From positions 11,558,669 through 11,622,668 of the forward strand of contig JAJEKV010000013.1 in the NCBI GenBank assembly GCA_021234155.1: a stretch of 64,000 nucleotides of DNA, in the 5' to 3' direction. The position numbers and the translations under genes are program-made. Numbering within the stretch: position 1 is the first letter of the stretch; each line of letters opens with the position of its first letter. Below the pieces are notes generated by a model that worked only from the letters and a program-made list of their open reading frames with translations, made no database searches and was not told the origin of the DNA. This document shows positions 1 through 10,329 of this stretch, piece by piece. This DNA comes from Isoetes taiwanensis (lineage: Eukaryota > Streptophyta > Lycopodiopsida > Isoetales > Isoetaceae).

Positions 1-1203
1 AACCGCCTCTCAGACGCTGTCTAAGCGAATTGCACCATTAATTTTCCTTGATTCGCGATTCAGCAGCGGGATGGTCAACTTTTCAGTCGAGGAGCAACTC
101 GGGGATCAGGTATTTGGTCAATTTAATAGCTTAAACCGTCTTTTCAGTCATAGAATCGATGGGTTTAGCTTATTAAATTGCCCATTGGCAGCCTATCTAG
201 ATCTCTAGATACGGACTCTAACTAAAGAACCTAACTCTATGATGTAGATTAGATCTAGTTCTTTAGTCTTCACATGGATGTATATGGATGATGTATCTGT
301 GAACTCCTTGTATTGGGAAGGGGGTAGAGACCTCAAGCTTGGTAGTAGATGCTCCTAGATTAGCCTCTCTAGCACACACTATAGATTATTTTGTAGGTAC
401 AAGAACCACACCCGGTTGTGGGTGAAGGGGCCGGCGGGCGGCTAAGAAGGAGGTTAAGTGTTCTCGACTCTTGAGCGATCCTCCGGTGTGTAAGGCCTAC
501 GGGGATCATTGTGACTAGGTCTAATGGCTTACCACCGAAAGTGGGTAAGGCATGGGCTCGACACCCGTGAAGTGGTGTACACTTTCCGGTGGGTTCGGTC
601 CGAATAAGGGCGGTGGCCCTCTAGTCACCTTGAGTCGGCATGTAGACCTGCGGAGGGAGTGATCCCTACCCCCCGCCGGGGGGGGGAGATGCAACCCGGG
701 GAATAGCCCTTTTGGCTATGCATCCCGGGCTGGCTGGTCGAGGTCCCAACACTTTTCAGCCTACTCCGCAAAGTGTGCAGGGAGGGAAGGGACGGATGGA
801 GTGGACAACCCTATGCCATGTTCTTATGCCGCCCAAATCCATTGCCATGAATGCAATCCGCAATGAACTCACGGAGACCCAAGCCGTCGATCATCCCTTC
901 GAATCCCGAGCCTTGGGTAGGAACCCCTATGTATGATCTTGTCGTTGTCTATCGCGGATGTTGATGCACCACCCTTCCGAGGTGGATATGTGATTATGTT
1001 GTATCTTGACATGTATGTTTAACCGTGACTAGGTAGGCCCCACGAGGGGAGCGGGGTAAAATGACCCCTTCACTCTTCCCACGTGGGACTAAAGCAGATG
1101 CGCGATGATATGTGGAGGGCCTGTATCGGTATGGAGCTGGTATGGGGGATGAACTCCTGTTTGTATATGGTGAGTGCACCGTATACGAGTAGGGGACGTC
1201 ACA
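1..1203 (+). mobile_element. LTR copy A of a Ty3/gypsy family, left side cut by the window
   Basis: Most of this stretch matches the LTRs at 7134-8503 and 56419-57712, and more weakly those at 50609-51990 and 53682-55337. Shared landmarks in order are a 'gaagggggtagagacct' block near 317, 'ggtggccctctag' near 612, 'gggggagatgcaaccc' near 682, 'cgcaaagtgt' near 767 and 'ggatggagtggac' near 795. The right end reads GACGTCACA at 1203, like the ATCACA ends of the other copies. No primer-binding site follows it, so this is a solo, 3-prime or truncated LTR. The small open frames inside it are not genes. Confidence 0.8.
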
Positions 1204-1367
1204 CATGCCGCAAAGAGAGAGATGAATATTGCTTACATATATATTAAAACGAAATTTAAAATGTAGGTTTCATACATGCTCAGGATTATTAAAGCAACTT
1301 AGAGAAAATCAGCTGTTTGAGCCAATGGGATCGTGTTTCTTTTGTTTTCCTAGCCATAATTTTCTTA

Positions 1368-1852
1368 CATGTCATTATGCTCTACTTACCTCACGCTCTG
1401 AACTAACTTACCTCACATTCTGGCAAATTTTACCTTAGATTCCAACGATTTACCTTGCATTCTTTTCATCTAGGTTGCCACATTCTACACTAGCTGAATT
1501 TTCTCTAAGTGGCTTCCCTGCCTCCGCGCTACTGCGCATCGGCAGGTTTCTGTAATGGGAAAGTCTCTTTGCTTGACATTCCTTTGTGTCAACAATGCCT
1601 CCCCTTGACGGCATCGGCATTGTTGCCAAAACCTTCTCACATGTCATTATTCGTCGTTTACCTTCTACATCACGTTCTAGCAAAATTACCTTATGTTCTA
1701 ACGATTCACCTTGCATTCTTCTCATCTAGCTTGAATTCTCTCATCTAGCTTGCGTTCTACCTTCGCTGAATTTTCTCTAAGTGGCTTCCACGTAATGGGA
1801 ATATCTCTTTGCTTGACATTCCTTTGTGTCAACAATGCCTCTGCCTGAAGGC
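1368..1852 (+). repeat. Diverged tandem duplication, about 271 bp unit
   Basis: Two adjacent copies start with 'acatgtcattat' at 1368 and 1639. Both run through 'accttgcattctt', 'gctgaattttctctaagtgg' and 'gacattcctttgtgtcaaca'. The first copy carries about 35 extra bases near 1525 that can fold back (cctgcc...ggcagg). The second ends in a palindromic arm, cctctgcc...ggcagagg, near 1840. No gene is visible. Confidence 0.75.
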
Positions 1853-3924
1853 ATCGGCGGGCAGAGGCATGTCCACCAACCATGCTTCACCATACTTCAC
1901 GTTAAAGAATGTTGAGCAAATTTGAAGTCACCGGTGGGTAAACTTTTTACTGCACATTCTTCTTAAACCTAAGATTCTTGCATTTTCATCCCACATTCAG
2001 GCAAACTCCATATTTTGGTTGATTCCACCCTGCTGGATTGTTGTTACCCCTGATTTCACATTGCAAAGAACACCCCGGTGCTTACTACTTCCACCGCAGA
2101 TCTTAAGCCCCAAGGTGTCTCTTGCATACAAATTTGAGCACAAGTAAATACTTTTCATTTTTTATAAGTGTCGATAATATTTCTTCTTAGGAACCTTAAC
2201 ACTAGAAAAGTCAACTGGTAATCTGCTACCATTTGTATGAATTGAAAAAGCAAATAAGACACTTTCTTAAGGTATCCTTTGAACTCTGGAGCATGATTTG
2301 CTTTAGATCCTACAAATTTCAATAACCATCAAAGCACAACAATGTAATTGCAAATCTCAACGTAACACAAGAAGTAAATGCATTCTAATGCAGAACCTTA
2401 CTTTCAAGTTGTTTGTATCTCCATCATCATGGCTTTTTACTAATTGGCAATGCAATAAACTTCTTGTAGAATTATGAGAAGAAAAGAACAAGAATAGTAT
2501 GAACAAATCACCATAAGACTGAAACAAATTCCATTCATCAATTCTAAACAGCCTACAATTATACCATGGCAATAGGGCCATAGTATCTCAAGGCCTGTTG
2601 GAAGAAAAAGCAAGCTCAGTGGCCGGCGCCCTTGAACACGTCATGACAACACATTGCCAACGCCATAAACCCCCACCTTGGGCCGGGCGCATAGCGCTAC
2701 TGCATACCCATCACGCCTATGAAAGACTCCTTGCCTCCATTTTCGCACAAGTGCCCTTGTCTCCGGAATTAGGGGAGGCGGATGGTGGGGGAACCATTCG
2801 GGGCGGGATTTGTTGGTGTTTGGACTTTGGCTTTACATGATCAAGCATATTTTTGTGATTTTTTCATCCATATTTGCTATCGGTCGATTGTAATGTTGTG
2901 TAGTAAGAAATTACAAGTCTCATAGTAATAATAAGCTTTGTTTGAATAAACTATTCAATCAAAATGAGGTATTGGCATCCCTAGTATTCTAGCTCTTAAA
3001 GGAATCAAAGGCAAGGAACAAAAAAAAATATGTTATGCTTGATTGTGGTAGGTGTGCTCATCCTCGTTGAACATGTAAAAGAACAATTTTTTTTTTTTTG
3101 AAGGATGACAATCTATTATCAAGAACAAGATTTATTATTATCATAAGGAATTGAGTGTGACTAAGGGTGAAATGTTATACGCAAGCCCAATCTAGGGACA
3201 AAGACTTTCAAAGCCATCACTTCTACTTTCATTGGTTTAGGTTTCACGCTTGAGCGTTGCATTTCTAGTCAATGATTCAAATCCAAATGTTGTAAACCCT
3301 CATGGTAGAGGTAAGAGCCCCCCCCATGGGATTAATATGATATGAATGGTCCCATTATTTCTCCTAAGGGTTATGTAACTTGTAATTTTATGCCAAGGAG
3401 TCCCCCCTAGCAAATTTATAACCCCTTACCTTATTGGTTAAGGAAACAATTGGGCCTTAAGGTCAATGTGTCAACCCTTGAATTGTAATTGTATACTCTA
3501 TGATGGAGATATGAGTCCGTCCATGGGTAAGAGTACTAATGTATGCAGGAAGAGCGTCTAATGTCTTTATTTTCATTTATATCCCTTGTATTTTATTCCC
3601 TATGGAGGTATGAATTTCTCATGGGAGTATATTTTTTAATATGAGCCTAGCGATCTTGGTTATGGTATGGTGTCGAAGGGCATGCAAATTAGAAAAGATG
3701 CCTTGAGGCCCTAATATCTTTATTTTCATGTCTACCCATTATATTTTTATTCTTTATGGAATTATGAATCCCCTCCAATGGAGTATATTTTGTCTTCTTG
3801 GTTGTGGTATGGTGTCAAGGGGCATGTAGATTAGAAAAGATGCCTTTGAATTTTTACATGTACTAGTTTGCTTGATATTCTTGAGTAAATCTAACGTTCT
3901 TCAAAGAACAAAAAACTACAAAAG
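1853..3924. other. No gene recognised; AT-rich decayed sequence
   Basis: Short frames such as the one at 2598-2840 show no domain I recognise. Near 3540-3840 a loosely repeated block occurs twice ('tatggtgtcaaggggcatg' type wording), which suggests old repeats. Nothing supports a functional gene. Confidence 0.5.
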
Positions 3925-4966
3925 ACCATGTATATATCTATAGTGGTTTGATAGTAATTAATTATGACAATAGTTTTTTGGGTGCCGTATGAGTAACCAC
4001 TATGAATAGCCACATCCTTTTAGGTGATAACTATGGATAATTACCATGACAATTAATTCAGTATTGAATATGTAGCAAAATAACAGGGGGTTCCAGGGGG
4101 ATTTGATATGGATGTAAAAATAACAATTCCTGAAACCATAGACCATATATCCCTAAAATAATCGAATAAGTTGTTATAAAAAAAAACATAGATTCAAGAT
4201 AAAAAATAATCGCATTAGCTCACTAGGTATATTGGTTAAAGTAGTATTAGTTAGAATATTGAATTATTTTGGCAGAGGTTCGAGCTCCCGCATTGCATAT
4301 TCTAAAATCTTAGGCAAAGTCGTATAGAGGTTCGATATTCCCTCAAAACCTTAGGTGAAATCGTATTTCATATTTCAAAATCATAGGCGCCTCCAATCAT
4401 AAATGACTATAAGCGAAACGAGAGGTGCTCAGAGGCCCCAACATACGATCTGGGTCGTAGGATCGACGAATCCGACGACTGTGGTAGTCCAGAGTGCACC
4501 TCGTTTAGAATATGTAGCAAAATAACATGCTATAAACCACGATCATTTTATATCATACATTTTCATAATAGAAAACTAACATGAATGACCACCATGGCAT
4601 TTAAATTGGTATAAAAACCATGTCATAAACTACTTTAACTTATGAAAGACAAGTGACAATACAAAACCAATATGAATAACCATTTCGATATTTAAAGCAG
4701 TGTTGCAAACTATGCTACAAACCACTTTGTATTTAATAAACCATGGGACGTTAGAGAACCAACATCAATGACCACCATTGATGCTAGAAACCATGTAATA
4801 AACTAATATTAGTTTTACTAAACCACGTTATAACATAAAATCAATATTAATAACCATGTGAAAACCACTATGTTATGTGGTTCTTACTAAGAATAAATTT
4901 TTTAGCATAAAAAACCACATCTATAGTGGTTCTTTAGAAGTTTATCATAGTGGTTAAAAATTTGGG
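3925..4966 (+). mobile_element. AACCAC-rich DNA-transposon-like segment with two right ends
   Basis: The segment is dense in 'aaccac', 'aaccat' and 'gtggtt' words. Two similar terminal blocks lie in the same orientation: one ends in 'tttttgggtgcc' near 3986, the other in 'aaatttgggtgcc' at 4970. Each is preceded by 'atctatagtggtt'. The reverse complement of 59934-60040 matches 4856-4970 well, including 'aaaaccactat' and 'ataaaaaaccacatctat'. Subterminal motif arrays are usual in CACTA and hAT elements, but no convincing terminal CACTA or target duplication was found. The superfamily is therefore unassigned. The 460-bp repeat at 4067-4527 is nested inside. Confidence 0.5.
4067..4527 (+). repeat. 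460-bp element with 19-bp terminal direct repeats and tRNA-like promoter boxes (copy 1)
   Basis: The segment is bounded by identical direct repeats AATATGTAGCAAAATAACA at 4067-4085 and 4509-4527. The copy at 13807-14239 is the same element on the other strand, with the same boundary repeats. Inside, 'attagctcactagg' at 4214-4227 resembles an A box and 'ggttcgagctccc' at 4277-4289 a B box of a tRNA promoter, so a SINE-derived part is likely. The spacing between boxes is somewhat long. A stretch near 4450 reads 'gggtcgtaggatcgacg'. No coding capacity is visible. Confidence 0.7.
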
Positions 4967-4977
4967 TGCCTTGTGTT

Positions 4978-6418
4978 ATGTTAGTGAGACAAAAGGCGAG
5001 CAACTCAAATTCGGGGAGCTTTAAATGCGGTTGTCGGTGCGAATGCAAAATGGAAAGTCATAAGTATGGATTTCATTTGTGGTGCCGAGGGACAGTAAGA
5101 GGCAAGGATGCACTAATGGTGGTGGTGGACAAGTTGTCGAAGATGGCACATTTTAATTAGTGTAGGACAACAGACACCGACATTGATCTTGCCCGTCCTA
5201 TTCACCAAGGAGATTTTTAGACTCCACGGTATGCGAGGGAGATAATCTCGGATAGAGACTCTAAATTTATGAGTGCATTCCGGGCGGGATTTGTTTACCA
5301 CCATTCGCCGAAGCTTTCTATGAGCCCATGACATATCATCCCATGAGGCGGATGGTCGGATGGAGCGAACCAACCGGATCATTGAAGATATGCTAAGGAA
5401 TTATGTGCGGAACAAAGCGGTCTAAGTGGGAGGATTTCATCCACTTAGTGGAGCTCACCTACAACAAGCACCAAAAGCGTGGAGTCATCGGATGTCTCCT
5501 TTCATGATTAGTTATGGGTATCGGTGTCTTACCCGGATATTTGGTACGCCAGTAGTGTCAAAGTGGAAGTCTCCGCCAGATGTTATCGGATATGCACGGC
5601 GGCCTGGAGGGAGGTAAGAGGGTAGCAGCGAGAAGTAGGCAGAAAAGCATAGCCGATAAGCACATGACGGTAAAGGAATTTCAGGTGGGAGACAATGTGT
5701 GGTTGAAGATCAAAGTCAAGCAGGCCAAGCTCCGCATCGGCAACTGCAAGAAGCTTGTTCTAAGATGGGCTGGGCCATTCAGAATAACCAAAAAAGTAGG
5801 AAGCCAATCCTACAAGTTGGACATGCCAGCACATCTCAAAATCCATAGGGTCTTCCATGTAAGTCTCCTAAAGAGGCACACTCCTAATCCAGAGGAAGTA
5901 TTGGAGACAACCGAGTTACTGGAAATGACGGACGACCAGCTTGAAATTGTCCCAGGGGTTCTTCTTGACAGGGCCTATAAGAAGACAAGAAGATCCCAAT
6001 TTCTCCAATACCTAGTGAAGGGTCAAAGCATGGAGGTGGGGGACACTTTTTGTGTCATGGACACATGGTGCTTAGTGGGTGCTTTTTGGGGCGATTTTCT
6101 TTGTATTTTAAGAAACTATTTTTCTTTTATTTTTTTGATATTTTTCCCTGAAACGCAATCATATTACGCCTTGAAATACAAAATTTCAGCTTCATCGGAG
6201 TTATAAAAAAAAGGATAAAAATAAGTAAAGTTTTCAGCATTAGGTGCTTAGGGGGTGCTTGGCTGGCGTAAAAATGCCCCCCAGCTCCATGCTTTGACCC
6301 TGAAATGGACGCACTTACCTGTGGAAGACGCTACGTGGGTACTACAATCAGATTTGGAGAAGCAATACCCCCCAATTCATGGAGCAATGCAAGGGTCGGC
6401 TCGTCACTAAAGTAGTCG
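4978..6418 (+). pseudogene. Ty3/gypsy integrase-chromodomain remnant
   Basis: This is the 3-prime part of a chromovirus-type pol gene, which normally encodes the enzyme that inserts retrotransposon cDNA into chromatin. In shifting frames it shows the first integrase aspartate in 'ISMDFI' (about 5060), 'RGKDALMVVVDKLSKMAHF' (5101-5155) and the second aspartate region 'IISDRDSKF' (about 5246). The SH3-like tail, with 'GDNVWLKIKVKQAKL', 'LRWAGPFRI' and 'HRVFHVSLLKRH', lies at 5690-5880. A chromodomain follows: 'QYLVK' near 6008 resumes as 'LPVEDATWVLQSDLEKQYPP' at 6318. Frameshifts and stops occur between 5160 and 5580. Everything upstream (gag, protease, reverse transcriptase, RNase H) is missing, cut where the AACCAC-rich repeat begins. 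The chromodomain is split by a MITE. A polypurine tract and LTR lie downstream, so the order fits one element. Confidence 0.88.
6020..6300. mobile_element. 281-bp MITE inserted in the gypsy chromodomain
   Basis: The left end GGGTCAAAGCATGGAG (6020-6035) is the exact reverse complement of the right end (6285-6300), and similarity extends inward for about 24 bases. The direct repeat TGAA flanks it at 6016-6019 and 6301-6304. Chromodomain reading stops at the left end and resumes just after the right end. The related element near 52670 lacks the insert. There is no coding capacity. The inner part is AT-rich with GGTGCTTAGGG-like subterminal words. The 4-bp duplication does not clearly place it in a superfamily; PIF/Harbinger-like or another hitchhiking family is possible. 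Confidence 0.9.
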
Positions 6419-7119
6419 ACACCGACTCGATAGGTGAGTGGAAGGTAGATTAAAAAGTCTACTTGACCTTGAGAGATAAGAGGTCATTCAGGCATGCATT
6501 GATAGGAAAGCACCTCTAGTCAATGCCTACCACGGGAAGGACGCCATCCTTCACGCCCAAATACGAGAAGGACGCCAGCCTTCATGCCAAAGGCAACTAA
6601 AGGTGTAGGCATGAGTGATCATCCTAAGCATGATAGGGCGCTGTCTCCACGGCCAAGATGGAAGAAACATAATCTTCCTATGCCGGTTGATTAGTCTTGC
6701 ATTCATGTAAATTGTAATTAATGGGTGGTTCCCTAACAACCAACTTTATAATAATTAAATGTATACTAACGTAGTGTTGGATCTGCAGGCCAATAGGAGA
6801 GTCTAGCGGCAGGAAGGTCGCACTGCAAAGACTTGCAACACATGTTTTGTCATAATGTGTTGTAAGGAAACGATATGGAACCGTAATTAGAGTATTTTTT
6901 TGAAACTATATTAATGATAATGGTGTAAACCATAAAATTTTGTGAATAATAGACGATAAAGCAGAGGACGAAAATATTAAACAAGGATGTGTTATGATAA
7001 ATTAAAATATTATCTTGGGATAATTCTATTGTGAAACTACATGTATCAAACGTAATTGCCGAGGGTATCACGGGTTCCAAGGTAGGGAGGCGGCGTGATC
7101 TTTGAGGGCGGCATCAATT
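6419..7119 (+). other. Noncoding 3-prime internal region of the gypsy element
   Basis: The stretch lies between the chromodomain stop and the polypurine tract. It contains a small local repeat at 6540-6595 ('ggacgcca(t/g)cctt' twice) and AT-rich sequence around 6850-7060. No open frame shows a known domain. A long tail between pol and the right LTR is common in plant chromoviruses. Confidence 0.55.
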
Positions 7120-7133
7120 CAAGGTGGGGAGAT
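7120..7133 (+). other. Polypurine tract of gypsy element 1
   Basis: A purine-rich stretch 'aaggtggggagat' directly precedes the TGTGGCGTTCG start of the LTR. The other element has the parallel tract 'aagggagggagaa' at 53669-53681 before the same LTR start. This is the expected primer for plus-strand cDNA synthesis. Confidence 0.75.
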
Positions 7134-8503
7134 TGTGGCGTTCGATTATAACATCACGATCCGAATCGTATATTATATTGCCCCGTCCTGCCACACGCAT
7201 ATCATCATGACAAGTACTTGAGAGCCGTAAAGGGTTGCACCTAGGGGGCAACCTCATATGTTGTGCATGTATATTAAACATATACAACTAAAACCCCCTT
7301 GCCAAGTGGCAATACCCCATTGGATCCCTTCTAACCTAACCCTAAAGTTCACATATAAGGAACAGAAGAGGAAACCCTAAACCTTTCCTCTTTTCAAGCA
7401 TTTTGGGCTTCCCTAAGCCATTCGGCTAAGGGAAGCTGCCATTTCGCATTATGGCGTCGTGCACATCAGATTCACCAAGAGCGGCGGTCTTGACAAGATC
7501 AAAGGCATGGGCGCATTAGGGGAGCTAGAGCTAGCCAAGGATCGGGTAACTGCGATTACATTTGTGCAAAGCGCCTCTTAGCCCTAACAATGAGTTAGGA
7601 TAGTATGTTAGATCAGTCCTATCAGCCTTATAGATTCTAAGATCAATGACCATACGAAAAGAACCAAACCTTGTATGTTTAGGTAAGGTAGATTAGATCT
7701 TATTTAGTATTTGGTTCTTCAATGTTGATGATACTCCATTCTATGCTCTCCTATGTATGTGGGAAGGGGTAGAGACCACAAAACCTTGATGTGATGATCC
7801 TAGATAGCCTCATTAATTCCCAATTAATGCGGCCGCACAAGAGCATGAGCTCGACACCTCTTGGGTGATGCGAATGGGGTTCAAATCGAATCTGGGCGGT
7901 GGCCCTCTAGGCAGCATGTGATGGGAATGCATGCCTCGGAGGGAGGTGACTCTCCTCTGCCTCATCGGACTGGGGAGATGCACCCAGCAATAGCCCTCTT
8001 GGGTATGTATTGGGCGGTTTAGCGGTCGGTCCCAATACTTTTCAACCTACTCGCAAAGTGTACGCGGGGAGGCCCGGATGGAGTGGACTACTCAATGACC
8101 ATGTTCTTATACCAGCCCAATCCAATTGCCATGAATTCTGGTCGTATTGACTTCGGAGACCCAAGCCGTCGATTCGATTCCCCATGAGTCCGGAGCCGGG
8201 TAGAATTCCCTTTTGTTGCTATTATTTATGTTGATGTTGCTACTCATGTTGTGTTATGATGTATTCACCCTTCGAGGTGATTTTATTGATGTATTGATGT
8301 CATGTGCTCATGTTTATTCGCGCTTCCGCAGCTAGGTCGATCCCGAAGGAAGACGGGGCAAATGACCCATCCACTCTTCCTCAACGACCCGGTTCTTGGG
8401 ATTGGCGTCGGGTGGATGGCCCCCCCCGGTTTAGGTTTGTCGGGGATGAACTCCACCTTCTGATACGATGGGAGCATCGTAGAAGAAGTAGGGAACATCA
8501 CAC
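7134..8503 (+). mobile_element. Right LTR (copy B) of gypsy element 1
   Basis: It starts TGTGGCGTTCG at 7134 after the polypurine tract and ends ATCACA at 8503, giving about 1370 bp with TG...CA termini. It shares the family landmarks: 'gaaggggtagagacc' near 7761, 'ggtggccctctagg' near 7890, 'cgcaaagtgtacgcggggag' near 8052 and 'ggatggagtggac' near 8078. A possible promoter area and a telomere-like 'ctaaccctaaa' word lie near 7330-7380. The base after 8503 begins Helitron coding sequence on the other strand, which fixes the right boundary. Confidence 0.85.
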
Positions 8504-9560
8504 TACTTCTCGAAGAGACCCAAGCCATTTTATGTCATATCGAAGCAACACGCGATGAATTCAAGCTTCCTTATATGTTGCACATGACTCCCTATCGAAA
8601 CTGCGCAAGTCTTCAAAAATAATTGCACCTGTCATGCGGGTCAATAGGAGTCATAGTACTGCTCTCCTTCTGAAGGATTAACAAAGTACATGCCTCCAAT
8701 CGTGGGAAACTTCTGGTTGTTGGACCTAACTTTCCATGTCTTACTGGGTTTATCATAGTAAACTTTTTTAGAAAACCATAGTAGAGCAATGTTCTCTATC
8801 TCCAGATGCATTCATCTCAAGAAAAGATGTCAAGATCATCCCATTATTCTTGCTTCTTATAGTGTCCATGCTCATATCTTCTCGATAGTATACATCTTAT
8901 TGCATCGGGAGATGCACAGCCAGTCTAGTGACATGAGGAAACTATTGTTTTATTTCATATGAGAGAATTCTCCATGATGCCTCATAAGCTGCATTCAAGA
9001 GTTGTTCAGCCTCGTCATGGTTTATGGTGGGTGCCTTGCTAGACGATGCACCATCACTCGTGGCATCTAAGTTCACATTGATCATACCCCCCTTTGTGTA
9101 GACATACTTGTACAAATATTTAATGGCCTTAACAGCAGCATGTACCTCAACATTGATATGACACTTGAAGTAGAATGTTAGCCACAGATTATATGGCACG
9201 ACCCATCTGTTGTCGAGATTTATATCACCTTTTTTCACTTTCTTTCCATCATCCCTTTTTCGGTGCAATAGATATTCGTCAACAACTGGTCTCATGTGAA
9301 AATGCACGTGACTAACATTTTGTACACTTACATCTTTCACGCACGGACTGTTTGAATATCCAGTACCACATGCCCCATGCATCATATTGCGGGTGACCAC
9401 CTCATACAATTCAAAATAAGCATCCTTTTCCAATGTCTCAGTACAAATAATTTGATCAATTTCTTCAGTTGTAAGGGGCTTCTCGGCCTGATCCAACATA
9501 GTCAACAAATATATATGTGGCAAGTCTCTCTTCTGGAATTCAATAACATAGACTGTTGTG
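8504..9560 (-). pseudogene. Helitron Rep/helicase remnant
   Basis: Read on the minus strand, this is the Rep part and following linker of a Helitron rolling-circle transposase. Recognisable in order are 'VIEFQKRDLPHIY' (about 9545), 'MMHGACG' and 'NSPCVKD' (about 9370-9330), 'RWVVPYNLWL' and 'CHINVEVHAAVKAIKYLYKY' (9220-9100), and 'EASWRILSYE' (8960). 'VTRLAVHLP', 'WKVRSNNQKFPTIGGMYF' and 'TGAIIFEDLRS' continue to 8504. The open part is 8942-9523; beyond it there are stops and frameshifts. The HUH nuclease motif expected as His-x-His reads PHIY, so the second histidine is lost. The helicase domain is absent because the LTR element interrupts the gene. It is dead as an autonomous transposase. 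Confidence 0.88.
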
Positions 9561-9949
9561 ATTGTGCAACTGAATATACCATGACTATAGTATCATCAAA
9601 GTATTAACTTTTCGTCTTTAGAGGGAGATTTAATCCCACCCTCACATTCCTTATAAATCATTGTCTTCTCTACTCAAATCCATAAACACAAAGTTAATAT
9701 CTTGTCTTGAATATATTATATTGATATATGAAATATAGCAATATATTAATATTACAATGGTACTTATGGACATAGGGTTAACTGTAATATGCACATGCCA
9801 AAGCATCATGTAGGCAAAGTATGCTAATGTATTTTGGGTTTATGGTTAAGTTGAATTATTGTAAAATTGAGTTAAATTCGTGTGAAACAAAGTGTACTCT
9901 TAAGATGGTCTTTTAATTTTAAAAATGCATAAACTTAGGCATTCAGATA
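9561..9949. other. AT-rich gap, no gene seen
   Basis: This lies upstream of the Helitron remnant on its own strand. I see no clear Helitron terminus, no domain and no repeat copy elsewhere in the window. Confidence 0.4.
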
Positions 9950-10324
9950 CACTACATATCCAACCTAAGTTGCATAAGGTATTCCATAGAAAAGGTAGCT
10001 TCCATTGCTTCCATAAACTTATGGACTCGCACAAAGCCACATTTACGAAAGCTAGCATACATTTGTCTAGCAAAATTTTCAATGTCTAGCTTATTTTTGG
10101 ACTTCAAGCAACCCTAGTATTTCATACCACTCTCCAAAAACTCTCAAAGCCCAAAGCAACGCCTTAATGTTCACTTGTATCCCATCATTCCCTAGTGCAA
10201 CACTTTTTGCGGCATCTTCCAATCCGCTTTTCCAATCCTTCACCTCTGCTAAGTATTGAAAGTATGCATCAAAATCATCGTCAAATAGTGGCAAGGCATG
10301 TCCATCTCTAAAGACCATCTGCAT
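9950..10324 (-). pseudogene. Unidentified protein-coding fragment with one frameshift
   Basis: On the minus strand a 77-codon frame from 10324 begins MQMVFRDGHALPLFDDDF and contains 'DAYFQYLAEVKDWKSGLEDA' and 'WALRVFGEWYEILGL'. Just before its stop near 10091, a shift of one base opens 48 further codons, including 'LDIENFARQMYASFRKCGF' and 'HKFMEAMEATFSMEYLMQLR', up to a stop at about 9949. The protein-like composition across the shift suggests a decayed real gene. I do not recognise the family. It lies just upstream of the Helitron remnant on the same strand and could be captured sequence, but no link is shown. Confidence 0.45.
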
Positions 10325-10329
10325 TACAG

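Noticed and set aside
4980-4984. TAGTG just after the AACCAC-rich segment, as a possible inverted CACTA terminus
   Set aside because: The other two ends of the family (near 3986 and 59934) have no CACTA/TAGTG at the equivalent place, and the TAGTG here already lies in integrase-like sequence.
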